37,645 bases of DNA from contig JBELMB010000034.1 in NCBI GenBank assembly GCA_042088665.1, positions 1 through 37,645 on the forward strand, given 5' to 3'. This stretch comes from JBELMB01 sp042088665 (GTDB taxonomy: Bacteria > Pseudomonadota > Alphaproteobacteria > Rhodobacterales > Rhodobacteraceae). The translations under genes and the position numbers were made by a program. The notes under the pieces were generated by a model. The model searched no databases. It saw only the letters and a program-made list of their open reading frames with translations, and was not told the origin of the DNA. Shown one piece after another: positions 7,389 to 15,358 of this stretch; within the stretch, counting starts at the first letter, position 1; every line of letters begins with the position of its first letter.

Positions 7389-8252
7389 ATGACCCAGCAC
7401 ATCACCGAGGCCGACGTCAAAGCGGCCATGAACCAGATCCCGCGCGCCTTTCGCGACACGCCCCTTGTGAGGGCGCGCAAGATCAGCCTCTGGGTCTTTT
7501 TCACGGGGCTGTTCTGTTACTGCCTCTGGGCCTTTGACTTTTCGCCAGACCGCATCTGGACAGGGCTTGAGCGCTTTGGCCGGGTGGCCTCGTTCATGTT
7601 CCCACCCAAGATCTTCTTTACCGGCGAAGAATGGGGCGAGATCATGAAGGGGTTGGGCGAAACCCTGTCCATGGCGTTCCTCGGAACCGTGCTGGGCGCG
7701 ATCTTTGCCTTCCCGCTAAGCTTTCTCGGGGCCAAGAACATCAACCGCGTGACGTTTCTGCGTCAGTCCACGCGGCGTGGTTACGACATCATCCGGGCCT
7801 TCGAGACGCTGATCCTCGCGCTGATCTTTATCCGCGCCTTTGGCCTGGGCCCGCTGGCGGGCATCCTTGCCATCGCGGTGTCCGAGATCGGGACATTCGC
7901 GAAGCTCTTTTCCGAGGCGATCGAGAACACCTCCGAAAAGCCTGTGGACGGTGTGCGCGCCTCCGGTGGGTCACGCCTTCAACAGATCCGTTACGCGATC
8001 TCGCCACAGGTCAACCCGGTGATCCTGTCGATCCTGTTGTACAACTTTGAGTCCAACGTGCGCTCCGGCACCATTCTGGGCATCGTGGGGGCGGGCGGCA
8101 TCGGCTTTCTGCTGTCCGACCGGATCGCTGCGTACCGCTGGGACGAAGCCTGGTCGATCATCTTCATGATCATCGCGATGGTCTATGTCATCGACTGGTT
8201 GTCGGGTATGATCCGTGCACGGTTGATCGGAAAAACGGACCTCGCGAAATGA
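7389..8252 (+). CDS. phnE: Phosphonate ABC transporter permease PhnE (second copy)
   Basis: The 287-aa protein is preceded by GGAGG about 7 bases upstream of ATG 7389. It has the permease layout of PhnE: a first TM at ISLWVFFTGLFCYCLWAFDF, LSMAFLGTVLGAIFAFPLSF, ALIFIRAFGLGPLAGILAIA, the EAA loop (VDGVRASGGSRLQQIRYA, ISPQVNPV), and SGTILGIVGAGGIGFLLSDR. It is paralogous to phnE1; two permease genes per phn transporter are common in alphaproteobacteria. Its TGA overlaps the start of the transglutaminase-like gene (ATGA, 8249-8252), so translation is coupled. Confidence 0.95.
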   Translation: MTQHITEADVKAAMNQIPRAFRDTPLVRARKISLWVFFTGLFCYCLWAFDFSPDRIWTGLERFGRVASFMFPPKIFFTGEEWGEIMKGLGETLSMAFLGTVLGAIFAFPLSFLGAKNINRVTFLRQSTRRGYDIIRAFETLILALIFIRAFGLGPLAGILAIAVSEIGTFAKLFSEAIENTSEKPVDGVRASGGSRLQQIRYAISPQVNPVILSILLYNFESNVRSGTILGIVGAGGIGFLLSDRIAAYRWDEAWSIIFMIIAMVYVIDWLSGMIRARLIGKTDLAK

Positions 8253-9103
8253 CGGATTTCTCTCTGACGTATACGGCGGATCTGCCCGAAGGCGCGTTGT
8301 GCCTCGTGCCCGCAGGTATTGACACCCCGCAGGCCCGCTGCACGGGAACCCATGTGAACGGCGAGATCGTGCAGGAATTGGCCGAAGCGCATGGCGCGCC
8401 GCCCGCGCTTTTGGTGCGGGGCGTTGGGGGCAAGCTGTCGGTCACCTTTGCCTTCTCCGAGACCGCGTGCGGCGCATACCCGGAAGCGGTGTTCCAGCCG
8501 CGCATGTCGCGCTTTACCCGCTTTGCCGACGAGCTGTTGGCCGAAGTTGCAGAGATCGCGCCGCAGGCCCCGGCGCGCGACCGCATCCGCGCCATTGCCT
8601 GCGCAACGGCTGAGCGTTTCACCTATGGCCATCCGGAAACCACGTTCAACGCGGGGCTGGACGAGATCCCGGCCCTTGGCTGTGGCCTGACCGAAGGCTC
8701 CTGCGTCGACATCAACACCTATTTCATCGCGTCGCTGCGCGCGGCGGGCTTTGAGGCGGGGTATGTGACGGGGTTCTACTTTCCCGCGGAAAAGCGCGAC
8801 TGGTGCGAGGACGGCCATTGCTGGGTGGTCACGCGTCATGACGGCGCGGTGCAGGAATGGGACATTGCGCACCACCTGAAGATGGGCACACGGGACATTC
8901 ATCCCGGTCTGAACCCAAAACCGGGCTTTCGGGTCGCTTGCCATCATTCCATGGGCCTGAGCTTTCCATCCATCGACGTGACGGACCTCAAGGCGCTGAT
9001 AGAGCCCATACCCCTTGACCGGGAGGGCCCGCGCGCGTTCACGCAGCCCGAAATCCGATTGCACCACCCGGCGCTGGCCGGTGTGGCGGAGGTGGTGACA
9101 TGA
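8249..9103 (+). CDS. Transglutaminase-like cysteine-protease-fold protein in the phn operon
   Basis: The 284-aa protein has no signal peptide and is therefore cytoplasmic. It shows a complete transglutaminase-like triad: Cys152 in GSCVDINTYFIASLRAAGF, His190 in EDGHCWVV and Asp205 in EWDIAHHL. An N-terminal beta-rich part (about 1-95) precedes the core (about 105-215). Members of this superfamily cleave or form amide bonds on peptides or small amides. It is linked by ATGA overlaps to phnE2 upstream and to the phn-type acetyltransferase downstream, so it should be made under phosphate limitation. I know of no established phosphonate role. One inference is that it hydrolyses an N-acyl or peptide-linked phosphonate after import, with the acetyltransferase acting on the same amino group. 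Confidence 0.75.
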   Translation: MTDFSLTYTADLPEGALCLVPAGIDTPQARCTGTHVNGEIVQELAEAHGAPPALLVRGVGGKLSVTFAFSETACGAYPEAVFQPRMSRFTRFADELLAEVAEIAPQAPARDRIRAIACATAERFTYGHPETTFNAGLDEIPALGCGLTEGSCVDINTYFIASLRAAGFEAGYVTGFYFPAEKRDWCEDGHCWVVTRHDGAVQEWDIAHHLKMGTRDIHPGLNPKPGFRVACHHSMGLSFPSIDVTDLKALIEPIPLDREGPRAFTQPEIRLHHPALAGVAEVVT

Positions 9104-9729
9104 GCGGTTCGGGATCGAAACACGCCCTTTCAGAGGCACCATCGGTTCACCCCGAGGCAAGCGTCAGCGATTTCGAATTGGGGATGTGGACCGAAGTGGG
9201 CAAGGGCACCATGCTCAAATCCGGTGCCATGGGCGATTGGTCCTACATCACGCAGAATTGCCACGTGGTCTGGACCACCATTGGCAAGATGTGCTCCATC
9301 GCCAATGCGACCCGGATCAATCCCGGCAACCACCCCACATGGCGCGCCGTGCAGCACCACAGCGTTTACCGCGCCGAAGCCTACGGGCTGGGAGAGGATG
9401 ACCACGATTTCTTTGAATGGCGCAAATCCGACTGGGTCACCATAGGCGATGACGTCTGGATCGGCCATGGCGTGACCGTGACGGCAGGTGTGACCATCGG
9501 CACCGGCGCGGTTGTCGGCGCGGGCGCGGTCGTGACCCGGGACGTGGCGCCCTACACGGTCGTCGGCGGCGTGCCCGCGCGCGAGATCAAGCGCCGCTTT
9601 ACCCCTGCGCAGGCCGATGCCCTGATGGAGATTGCCGTCTGGGACTGGTCCCGTGAACGCTACAAGGCGGCGCTGCCAGACATCCGCGCGCTGGACATTG
9701 ATGCCTTCATCGAGCGGTATCGCCGCTGA
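9100..9729 (+). CDS. Hexapeptide-repeat acetyltransferase of the phosphonate-operon family (phn_thr-fam type)
   Basis: The 209-aa protein has a left-handed beta-helix built of hexapeptide repeats. One group lies near residues 28-70 (GMWTEVGKGTMLKSGAMGDW) and the main group at about 113-160 (VTIGDDVWIGHGVTVTAGV, TIGTGAVVGAGAVV, VVGGVPAREIKRRF). An insertion loop HHSVYRAEAYGLGEDDHDFF and ATRINPGNHPTW are characteristic of the family found in C-P lyase loci, related to xenobiotic acetyltransferases. It likely N-acetylates an aminophosphonate, functionally analogous to PhnO. The start overlaps the previous stop (ATGA). Its survival after loss of the phnFGHIJKL block argues that the phnCDE part of the operon still has a job. 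Confidence 0.85.
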   Translation: MSGSGSKHALSEAPSVHPEASVSDFELGMWTEVGKGTMLKSGAMGDWSYITQNCHVVWTTIGKMCSIANATRINPGNHPTWRAVQHHSVYRAEAYGLGEDDHDFFEWRKSDWVTIGDDVWIGHGVTVTAGVTIGTGAVVGAGAVVTRDVAPYTVVGGVPAREIKRRFTPAQADALMEIAVWDWSRERYKAALPDIRALDIDAFIERYRR

Positions 9730-9802
9730 ACGCAATTCATGATTGGCGGGTATTGCCTCGCGCGTTTTCAACCTGAAGAATTTGATCGTCGCCCTCTGCG
9801 CC

Positions 9803-9820
9803 GTTACATCGAACTGTCAT
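9803..9820 (+). promoter_or_regulatory. Weaker Pho box upstream of the secreted PhoX-like gene
   Basis: GTTACAT-CGAA-CTGTCAT has one perfect PhoB half-site (9814-9820) and one 4-of-7 half-site at the correct 11-base period. The CGAA spacer is the same as in the phnC Pho box. The start codon of the downstream gene (9867) is 47 bases away, a fitting distance. Confidence 0.65.
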
Positions 9821-9866
9821 GAAACCCGGTTACTTCGGCACAACAATCCAAAAGGGAGACATTACC

Positions 9867-11909
9867 ATGTCAAGAAAATCATTGGTACGGACGTCGCTTG
9901 GCGCGTCGCTCTGGATGACCACGGCCCTCGTTGCGTTCGCCGATGGGCATGCTGGCCCGACCATCGGTCAGACCACGGCGCTGATCGCTGAGGCGGGACT
10001 TCCGACCGGAGATGTGATGGATGGCGAAAGCGCCAACACCAACTTCCCCTTCGCGAGCTTCAAGGCACTGGCGACCGTCGGTGAAGTCGACGCAGAAACC
10101 GGCATGGCGCTGACCGGCTACCCCGATGGTCAGGCCGCATGGCTGGCCGACGAAGACACAGTGCGCGTGGCGTACCAGTCCGAATCCTATGCCACCATGG
10201 GCAGCGCCCCGAAACCGGAAACCTACCCCTGGGAGATGGCGAACGGCGTGACCTTCACCGGGTCGCACATCCACACGATCGACTACGATCGGTCCGCCTT
10301 TGCCGAATTCATGGGCAACGACGCCGCCGCGGCCTCCATGGTCAAGGGCTCGGGCAAGCTGTTCAGCACTGTCTACAACGCCTTTGGCGAGATGGTTGCA
10401 GCGCCCTCCTACGATCCTGCCGATCTCGCGGGCAAATGGGGCAACCAGACCCGTCCCGACGGCACGCTGATCCCTTTCTCGTCTGACTTCCGCCTGTCCG
10501 CAGCGGACTTCTTCTTCCAGTCGTTCTGTGGCGCGTGGTACGAGCAGGCCAACAAGTACGGCGAAGGCATGGGCTTTGCCGACGACATCTGGCTCGCGGC
10601 CGAAGAATGGGAAATCGGCCGCATGTTCCCGGCAGGCAGCGCGGATTCCGCCGCGACCATGGGTCTGGCATCCGTCGTTGTCGACATCGCCAACGGCGTT
10701 GCCTATACCGCCCCGGCGCTGGGACAGACCGGCTATGAAAAGATGATGCCGATCAATTCCGGCCACGCGGATTATATCGTTGTGGTCACTTCCGGGTACA
10801 ACCACGGCCAGGAACCCGCGCCGCTGAAGGTCTATGTCGGCATGAAGAACCGTCTGCCCGACGGCTCCATGATTGACTACGCCACCGCCAACGAGCGTGA
10901 CAGCTTCCTTGCGCGCAATGGCCTGCTCTTTGGCAAGATCTACGGCATGGCCGTCTCCACCGAGACCGCCGCGACGCTCGTTGCCGCGCCCAACCCGGCC
11001 GACAAGATGATCGAAGAGTACATCGCCAACGAAGCGGCCCCGGCCAGCTTTGCGGCGAACTTTGTGCCGACCTCCTACCAGTGGGGTGGCTGGGACATGC
11101 CGGTGGCCGTTCAGGACACCGAGATGATGCTTTGGGAAGCCGAAGACGAGCAGCCCGAGGGCCATGTCTACTTCAACGGCGACAGCAAGGTCGAGCACGT
11201 GGCAGGCGACCCGTCGGGTGCACCGCGCTACTTTGCCAACATGACGCAGTTGGGTGGTCTCTTTGCCATCGATTTCGGCACGCTGGACTTCGACGGTGAG
11301 ACGCTGCCAGCCCTCCTTGGGGCAACCGTGACCCGCACCGTTGGTGCATGGGACGGTGCGCTGACGCTGGAAGTCGGCGGCGAAGGCACGGTCAAGGATG
11401 GCGATGCCTCGACCCACATGGAAGAGGGCGTGGCCAAGATGGTGGCACCCGATGGTCTCTACTGGGCCAACACCGCGGATGGCGATTACCTGATCGTCGA
11501 CGAAGACTCCGGCAATGATTTTGGTGAGCGCAAATACGTGCTGTCGCTGGACGGCGATCTGAACGTCACCGCGGGTCACCTGCTGGGTCTCGCGGGCGGC
11601 AAGTACAGCGCGCGCTACGAGGCGGGTGTGTCCGCACTGGGCGGTGCCTTCACCAAGCCGGGCACCTCGGAGTTCTCCGGTTCCTGGCCGGTGACTGCGC
11701 TGATCGCCAAGAAGGAAGACGGCGCATTCTACTCCATGGATGAACTTGCCGGCTCTGGCCGTCAGGATTTGCGCGCCACCATCTCCACTGCGGATCAGAC
11801 CTATGTCGGCGTGGTTCAGGCCCGTTCGGAATCCTCCGGCGCCGTCGAAGCCAATGGCGGCGACGCAGGTGGCCAGATCTTCATGTTTACCATGAATCCC
11901 GGCATGTAA
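9867..11909 (+). CDS. Large secreted protein, candidate PhoX/phytase-like phosphatase
   Basis: The start at ATG 9867 (MSRKSLVRTSLGASLW) is preferred over ATG 9819 because AAAGGGAG lies 7 bases upstream, and because 9819 would sit inside the Pho box. The 680-aa precursor has a Sec-type signal peptide ending near ALVAFA, without a twin-arginine motif. The mature protein is acidic and repetitive, and may be a beta-propeller. It contains GSHIHTIDYDR, HGQEPAPLKVYVGMK, and RNGLLFGKIYG, which resemble blocks I associate with PhoX/DUF839 and phytase-like esterases. I cannot place every catalytic residue, so the enzyme class is tentative. Context supports a role in phosphorus acquisition: it has its own Pho box, follows the phnCDE operon, and is exported. 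It ends before a strong terminator. Confidence 0.5.
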   Translation: MSRKSLVRTSLGASLWMTTALVAFADGHAGPTIGQTTALIAEAGLPTGDVMDGESANTNFPFASFKALATVGEVDAETGMALTGYPDGQAAWLADEDTVRVAYQSESYATMGSAPKPETYPWEMANGVTFTGSHIHTIDYDRSAFAEFMGNDAAAASMVKGSGKLFSTVYNAFGEMVAAPSYDPADLAGKWGNQTRPDGTLIPFSSDFRLSAADFFFQSFCGAWYEQANKYGEGMGFADDIWLAAEEWEIGRMFPAGSADSAATMGLASVVVDIANGVAYTAPALGQTGYEKMMPINSGHADYIVVVTSGYNHGQEPAPLKVYVGMKNRLPDGSMIDYATANERDSFLARNGLLFGKIYGMAVSTETAATLVAAPNPADKMIEEYIANEAAPASFAANFVPTSYQWGGWDMPVAVQDTEMMLWEAEDEQPEGHVYFNGDSKVEHVAGDPSGAPRYFANMTQLGGLFAIDFGTLDFDGETLPALLGATVTRTVGAWDGALTLEVGGEGTVKDGDASTHMEEGVAKMVAPDGLYWANTADGDYLIVDEDSGNDFGERKYVLSLDGDLNVTAGHLLGLAGGKYSARYEAGVSALGGAFTKPGTSEFSGSWPVTALIAKKEDGAFYSMDELAGSGRQDLRATISTADQTYVGVVQARSESSGAVEANGGDAGGQIFMFTMNPGM

Positions 11910-11933
11910 TCCTTTGGATTTGCTAGCATTATC

Positions 11934-11966
11934 AGAGCGTCCCTTCTCGGGGACGCTCTTTTTTTG
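11934..11966 (+). terminator. Rho-independent terminator after the PhoX-like gene
   Basis: AGAGCGTCCC (11934-11943) pairs perfectly with GGGACGCTCT (11950-11959), followed by TTTTTT. It is a textbook terminator 24 bases after the stop codon and closes the plus-strand phosphorus region. Confidence 0.93.
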
Positions 11967-12033
11967 TGCCGTCTCGCTTGGGGCGCTGCTCCTGCCGCCT
12001 GCCGGGACAGCGGCAAATGGGCAAGGGCTACCC

Positions 12034-12050
12034 CGTGGTACCGTACCACG
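12034..12050. repeat. Perfect palindrome CGTGGTAC-C-GTACCACG between convergent genes
   Basis: Two 8-base arms flank a single C. The site lies in the short convergent gap between the PhoX-like gene and the epimerase-like gene. It is too tightly spaced for a good RNA hairpin and resembles a dimer-binding operator, but no promoter is obvious next to it. A smaller hairpin (CGAGGC-AAG-GCCTCG) follows near 12059-12073 and could help terminate the minus-strand operon. Confidence 0.3.
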
Positions 12051-12131
12051 ATGCCCGGCGAGGCAAGGCCTCGGGCCCCTCGGGAAAAACCCAAGCAGAT
12101 GTCCCGGGTCCGGCACAAGGGAAAGCCTGCG

Positions 12132-12947
12132 CTATACAGCCAGTCCCAATCCCTTGAGGTGGGCAAACCCGGCCGGGATGTGGCTCTTGTCGCGCAACTC
12201 CAGCACCAGGTGCGGGTCGCCGCCGCAGTTGGCAAGCGCGCGGAAGACGGCGGTCCATTCAATCTCGCCCTCACCGGGGGCCCAGTGCCGGTCGGCGTGC
12301 CCGTCGACGTCCTGCAGATGCACATGAGCCAGTTGCGCGCCCGCGTCGCAGACAAAATCCGCCACCGGAGGCGCGCCCGCCATGCGACGGGCCAATTGGG
12401 CGTGACCCGTGTCGATGCTCAGCGCGATGGCACTGGACCCAAAGCTGTCGACCATGGCGCGGCGGGTCTCCGGGCGGACGTCCTGGATGTTCTCGATCAC
12501 CAGCGTCACACCGAGATCTTCGGCCTTGCGCAGCACCGGTCCCAAGACGTCGTGCACGCGGGCCAGCGTCTTTTCGCTGTAGCCGGGCACGCTGAAGACG
12601 TTGTTCTGATACCACGCGTTGAACGGGGAGTGCAGGACCATCTGGCGCGCGCCGACACGATCCGCGGCCTCGAGCGCCTTTAGGAGTCGCGCCGTGATGA
12701 TCGGGCGCAATTCGGCATCCTTGTTGTCGATGTCGAGCCCTTCGAAGGGGCCATGGATCCCGCGCCGCCCGGTGTGTCCGTCAAGGGCCGCGCTGGCCGC
12801 GGCAATGCGGTCTTCGAATTCGGTCGACAGCGCGTCGCAGGTCTTGAAGTCCTGCAATTCGATGTCTCGGGCCGCATCGAACAGCCAGTCGCGATGGGCC
12901 GGGATTTCAGTGGTTTTCAGGCAGGCGCCGATCTTCAGCGGAGTCAT
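12132..12947 (-). CDS. Sugar-phosphate isomerase/epimerase-like TIM-barrel protein (AP endonuclease family 2 fold)
   Basis: I choose the ATG at 12947 (MTPLKIGACLKTTEIPAHRD) because the first beta strand of the barrel starts there; the open frame extends further upstream but inside the MFS gene. The 271-aa protein shows the fold's metal-site pattern: GIHGPFEGLDI, LHSPFNAW, VIENIQDVRPE, SIDTGHAQLA, AQLAHVHLQDVDGHADRHW, and a final Glu in GEGEIEWTAVF. Such enzymes isomerise or epimerise keto-sugars or sugar acids using a divalent metal. It overlaps the MFS gene by 41 bases and is last in the phnM2-MFS operon, so it may handle a sugar derivative imported by the MFS protein or released by PhnM2. 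The substrate is unknown. Confidence 0.8.
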   Translation of the reverse strand: MTPLKIGACLKTTEIPAHRDWLFDAARDIELQDFKTCDALSTEFEDRIAAASAALDGHTGRRGIHGPFEGLDIDNKDAELRPIITARLLKALEAADRVGARQMVLHSPFNAWYQNNVFSVPGYSEKTLARVHDVLGPVLRKAEDLGVTLVIENIQDVRPETRRAMVDSFGSSAIALSIDTGHAQLARRMAGAPPVADFVCDAGAQLAHVHLQDVDGHADRHWAPGEGEIEWTAVFRALANCGGDPHLVLELRDKSHIPAGFAHLKGLGLAV

Positions 12948-14145
12948 GTGGGGGCTTTCTTGGGTCTGGAATGAACAGGTAGGTGGCCATCGCACACCCA
13001 AGACACAGCGCCATGACAGCAAAGGACCACCAGCCGCCAAAAACCTGCGTCGCCCATGCAAAGGCAAAAGGCGCAGAGGCATTGATCCCCATCTGCACAA
13101 AGGCGATCCAGCCCAGCCGCGCGCCATAACCCTTTTGCCCGAACAACGCGAGCGGCAGCGTCCCGCGGGCGATGGTCTTGATCCCGTCACCCATGCCGTA
13201 GAGCGCTGCGGCAAGCATGACCCCGGGCAGGGTAAAGCCCAGGCTCAACAACACGACAAACCCCGACAGCATCAGCCCCATGCTGATCGCATAGGTCACC
13301 AGCGGGTACATGTTGCGGCTGACCAGCATCTCGAAAAAGCGGCCCACGGTCTTGAACGGCCCGATGACCGCCCCCGCCAACGCCGCCATCGCCGCGGTAT
13401 GGCCCAGATCCTGCACATTCGTGACCCAGAGCGTCATCACCGCACCCATCAGGTAGCCGGAGAAGACAAAGGAAATCACCATCCACACCATGCCCCGCCT
13501 GCGCGCCCGCCCGGTCAGTTCCGGCCAATCCGGTGCGTTTTTCGGTTTCGGGGCATCGGGGTTGCGCTCGGGTCCGCGCAGGATCAGAAAATGGATCGGT
13601 GTGCAGACCACCAGCGTGCTGACCCCAAGGATGACCCATGTCACTTCCCACCCATAGCTGTTGTAAAGCGCAAGGGTCAGGGGCCAGAAGATCGTCGAGG
13701 CCACACCGCCAAACAGCGTAATGACCGAGATCGAGCGCTGCGGCGGGATGTCCAGATCCAGCCGCGCGACACTGGCAAAGGCCACGTTGTACATCACGAA
13801 CATGCCTGCGCCCTCGGCCAGCAGGATCAGGCAAAAGAGACCGGTCCGCCCCTCGACGAGGCTCATGGCAATCAGCGACAGGCTGGCCACGACAGAGCCA
13901 AGGGTCATCACCCAGCGCCCGCCAAAGCGGTCCACCAGCTTGCCCGCCACCGGGGACACGAGACCGCCAAAGAACAGTCCCAGTGACAGGATGCCAAAGA
14001 CCTCCGACAGGCTGAGGCCAAGGTCCTTTGCCATTTCCGGCAAAAGCACCGCATAGGCATACATCAAGGTGCCATAGCCCATGATCTGGGTGACCCCCAG
14101 TCCGATGGCGGGGATATAGTCGCGGTTAAATCTGCTCGGCATCAT
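12907..14145 (-). CDS. Major facilitator superfamily permease
   Basis: The 412-aa protein is predicted from ATG 14145, which overlaps the phnM2 stop as ATGA (14145-14142). About 12 TM segments are visible, starting with YIPAIGLGVTQIMGYGTLMY. The MFS motif A between TM2 and TM3 appears as GKLVDRFGGRWVMTLGS. A charged central loop (RGPERNPDAPKPKNAPDWPE) separates the two halves. The layout suits an oxalate/formate- or monocarboxylate-type MFS carrier. Position between phnM2 and the epimerase-like gene suggests that the solute is a phosphonate-pathway or sugar-related compound; this is inference only. Confidence 0.85.
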   Translation of the reverse strand: MMPSRFNRDYIPAIGLGVTQIMGYGTLMYAYAVLLPEMAKDLGLSLSEVFGILSLGLFFGGLVSPVAGKLVDRFGGRWVMTLGSVVASLSLIAMSLVEGRTGLFCLILLAEGAGMFVMYNVAFASVARLDLDIPPQRSISVITLFGGVASTIFWPLTLALYNSYGWEVTWVILGVSTLVVCTPIHFLILRGPERNPDAPKPKNAPDWPELTGRARRRGMVWMVISFVFSGYLMGAVMTLWVTNVQDLGHTAAMAALAGAVIGPFKTVGRFFEMLVSRNMYPLVTYAISMGLMLSGFVVLLSLGFTLPGVMLAAALYGMGDGIKTIARGTLPLALFGQKGYGARLGWIAFVQMGINASAPFAFAWATQVFGGWWSFAVMALCLGCAMATYLFIPDPRKPPHDSAEDRRLPENH

Positions 14146-15353
14146 CCGGCGGGCATTGCACGATAGGCGCACCGGCCTGCGACCCATGTGCCCTGAATGG
14201 CCGGAACATGGCCATCGGGCCAGTCCACGAGGACCAGATCCGCGCGCTTGCCCGGAGCGATCTCACCGCGGTCGTGCAGGGCCATGGCGCGCGCCGGTCC
14301 GCCCGAGACCAGCGACCAGAGCGCCAGCCGGTCGGCGCGCTTTTCGCGGTCCAGCCGGTCCACCGCCGCCAGCATGGCCGGGTAGTAGTAATCCGACGCG
14401 AGAACGTCACACAAACCTGCTTCGACCATGTCGGCGGCGCCGAGGGATCCGATGTGGCTGCCACCACGCACGGCGTTCGGAGAGCCAAAGATGATCGTGT
14501 CCCCATTGTCGCGTGCATTCTGCGCAGGCCCCATCGTCATGGGGAATTCCGATGCCGTGGCACCAATGCCGCGGTAAAAGGCGCGCGTCTCGACCTGCGT
14601 GTCATCATGGCTGAGCATGGGAATGCCCTTGGCGCGGGCCTTGGCAGACACGGATTTCATGGTGTCCACGACGTCGCCGCGCCGATCCCAGACCTGCGTC
14701 ACCAATGTCTTGTGGGCCGCGTAATCGAGGCCGGACCGTTCCGCGTGGCGGCGGTGACGTTTCTCAAACAGGGCCGCGTCGTCCAGATCCATGACCTCAA
14801 ATTCGGGGTTGTGTTCAAACAGCCGTTTCTGGATCTGCGTGTCCGCGCTGCGCATCGACATCGACAAGTGATCGTTGAAGGCAAGCGCGGGCGGCAGCGG
14901 CGCATCCATCGCCCAGTCCAGCGTGTCGAGCGCCTCGAAGGCAAAGGTTTCCCAACGCAATTGCACGCGGTTCTCGACCGTCAGGCGCGGGGCGAGGGCG
15001 CGCAGGGCTTCCATCAATGCGCGCCCCTTCTCGACGCTGCGCAATCCCGGCTCAAAGCTGAGGGTGATCGAATGATAGGTCGTCGCGATACCGTTCGCCG
15101 CAAGCTGGCGGTCGGTCTCAAGCACCGCCGTTTCGGTCGGAAAGAAGACACCCGGGCGCGGCATCATCTGCCGCTCAAAGGCATCGCCATGCACGTCGAT
15201 CAGGGCAGGCGCAAGGATCTTGCCCCGGCCATCGACCACGTCGCCCTGCGCCGGGCCACCGATCTCGACGATCCGACCATTCTCGACGGTGACGCGGGTT
15301 TCCGCGATCTCGCCCGGCAGGAACACCTGCGCGCCTTCAAAAGTAACGGTCAC
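14142..15353 (-). CDS. phnM: PhnM-type amidohydrolase, copy 2
   Basis: I place the start at GTG 15353 (VTVTFEGAQVFLPGE), which begins the N-terminal beta sandwich and lies 5 bases after the stop of the upstream ORF. The open frame extends to 15437 but overlaps that ORF. This gives 403 aa. Metal-site blocks are PALIDVHGDAFERQMMPRPG, AFNDHLSMS, PMLSHDDT, SEFPMTMGPAQNA, GSPNAVRGGSH, ASDYYYPAM and GEIAPGKRADLVLVD, each with a counterpart in copy 1. The two copies differ widely in the middle section, so they look like old paralogs rather than a recent duplication. It is coupled to an MFS permease by ATGA. Without phnGHIJ nearby the physiological substrate is open. Confidence 0.88.
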   Translation of the reverse strand: MTVTFEGAQVFLPGEIAETRVTVENGRIVEIGGPAQGDVVDGRGKILAPALIDVHGDAFERQMMPRPGVFFPTETAVLETDRQLAANGIATTYHSITLSFEPGLRSVEKGRALMEALRALAPRLTVENRVQLRWETFAFEALDTLDWAMDAPLPPALAFNDHLSMSMRSADTQIQKRLFEHNPEFEVMDLDDAALFEKRHRRHAERSGLDYAAHKTLVTQVWDRRGDVVDTMKSVSAKARAKGIPMLSHDDTQVETRAFYRGIGATASEFPMTMGPAQNARDNGDTIIFGSPNAVRGGSHIGSLGAADMVEAGLCDVLASDYYYPAMLAAVDRLDREKRADRLALWSLVSGGPARAMALHDRGEIAPGKRADLVLVDWPDGHVPAIQGTWVAGRCAYRAMPAG

Positions 15354-15358
15354 GGATG

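Noticed and set aside
9879..12116. 745-codon open frame on the minus strand opposite the secreted PhoX-like gene
   Set aside because: It is antisense to a gene with signal peptide, Shine-Dalgarno, Pho box and terminator, and its His/Arg/Gly-rich translation is typical of the complementary frame of high-GC coding DNA.
12619..13986. 455-codon plus-strand frame opposite the MFS gene
   Set aside because: Charged, repeat-like translation with no membrane segments or motifs; antisense shadow of a clear transporter.
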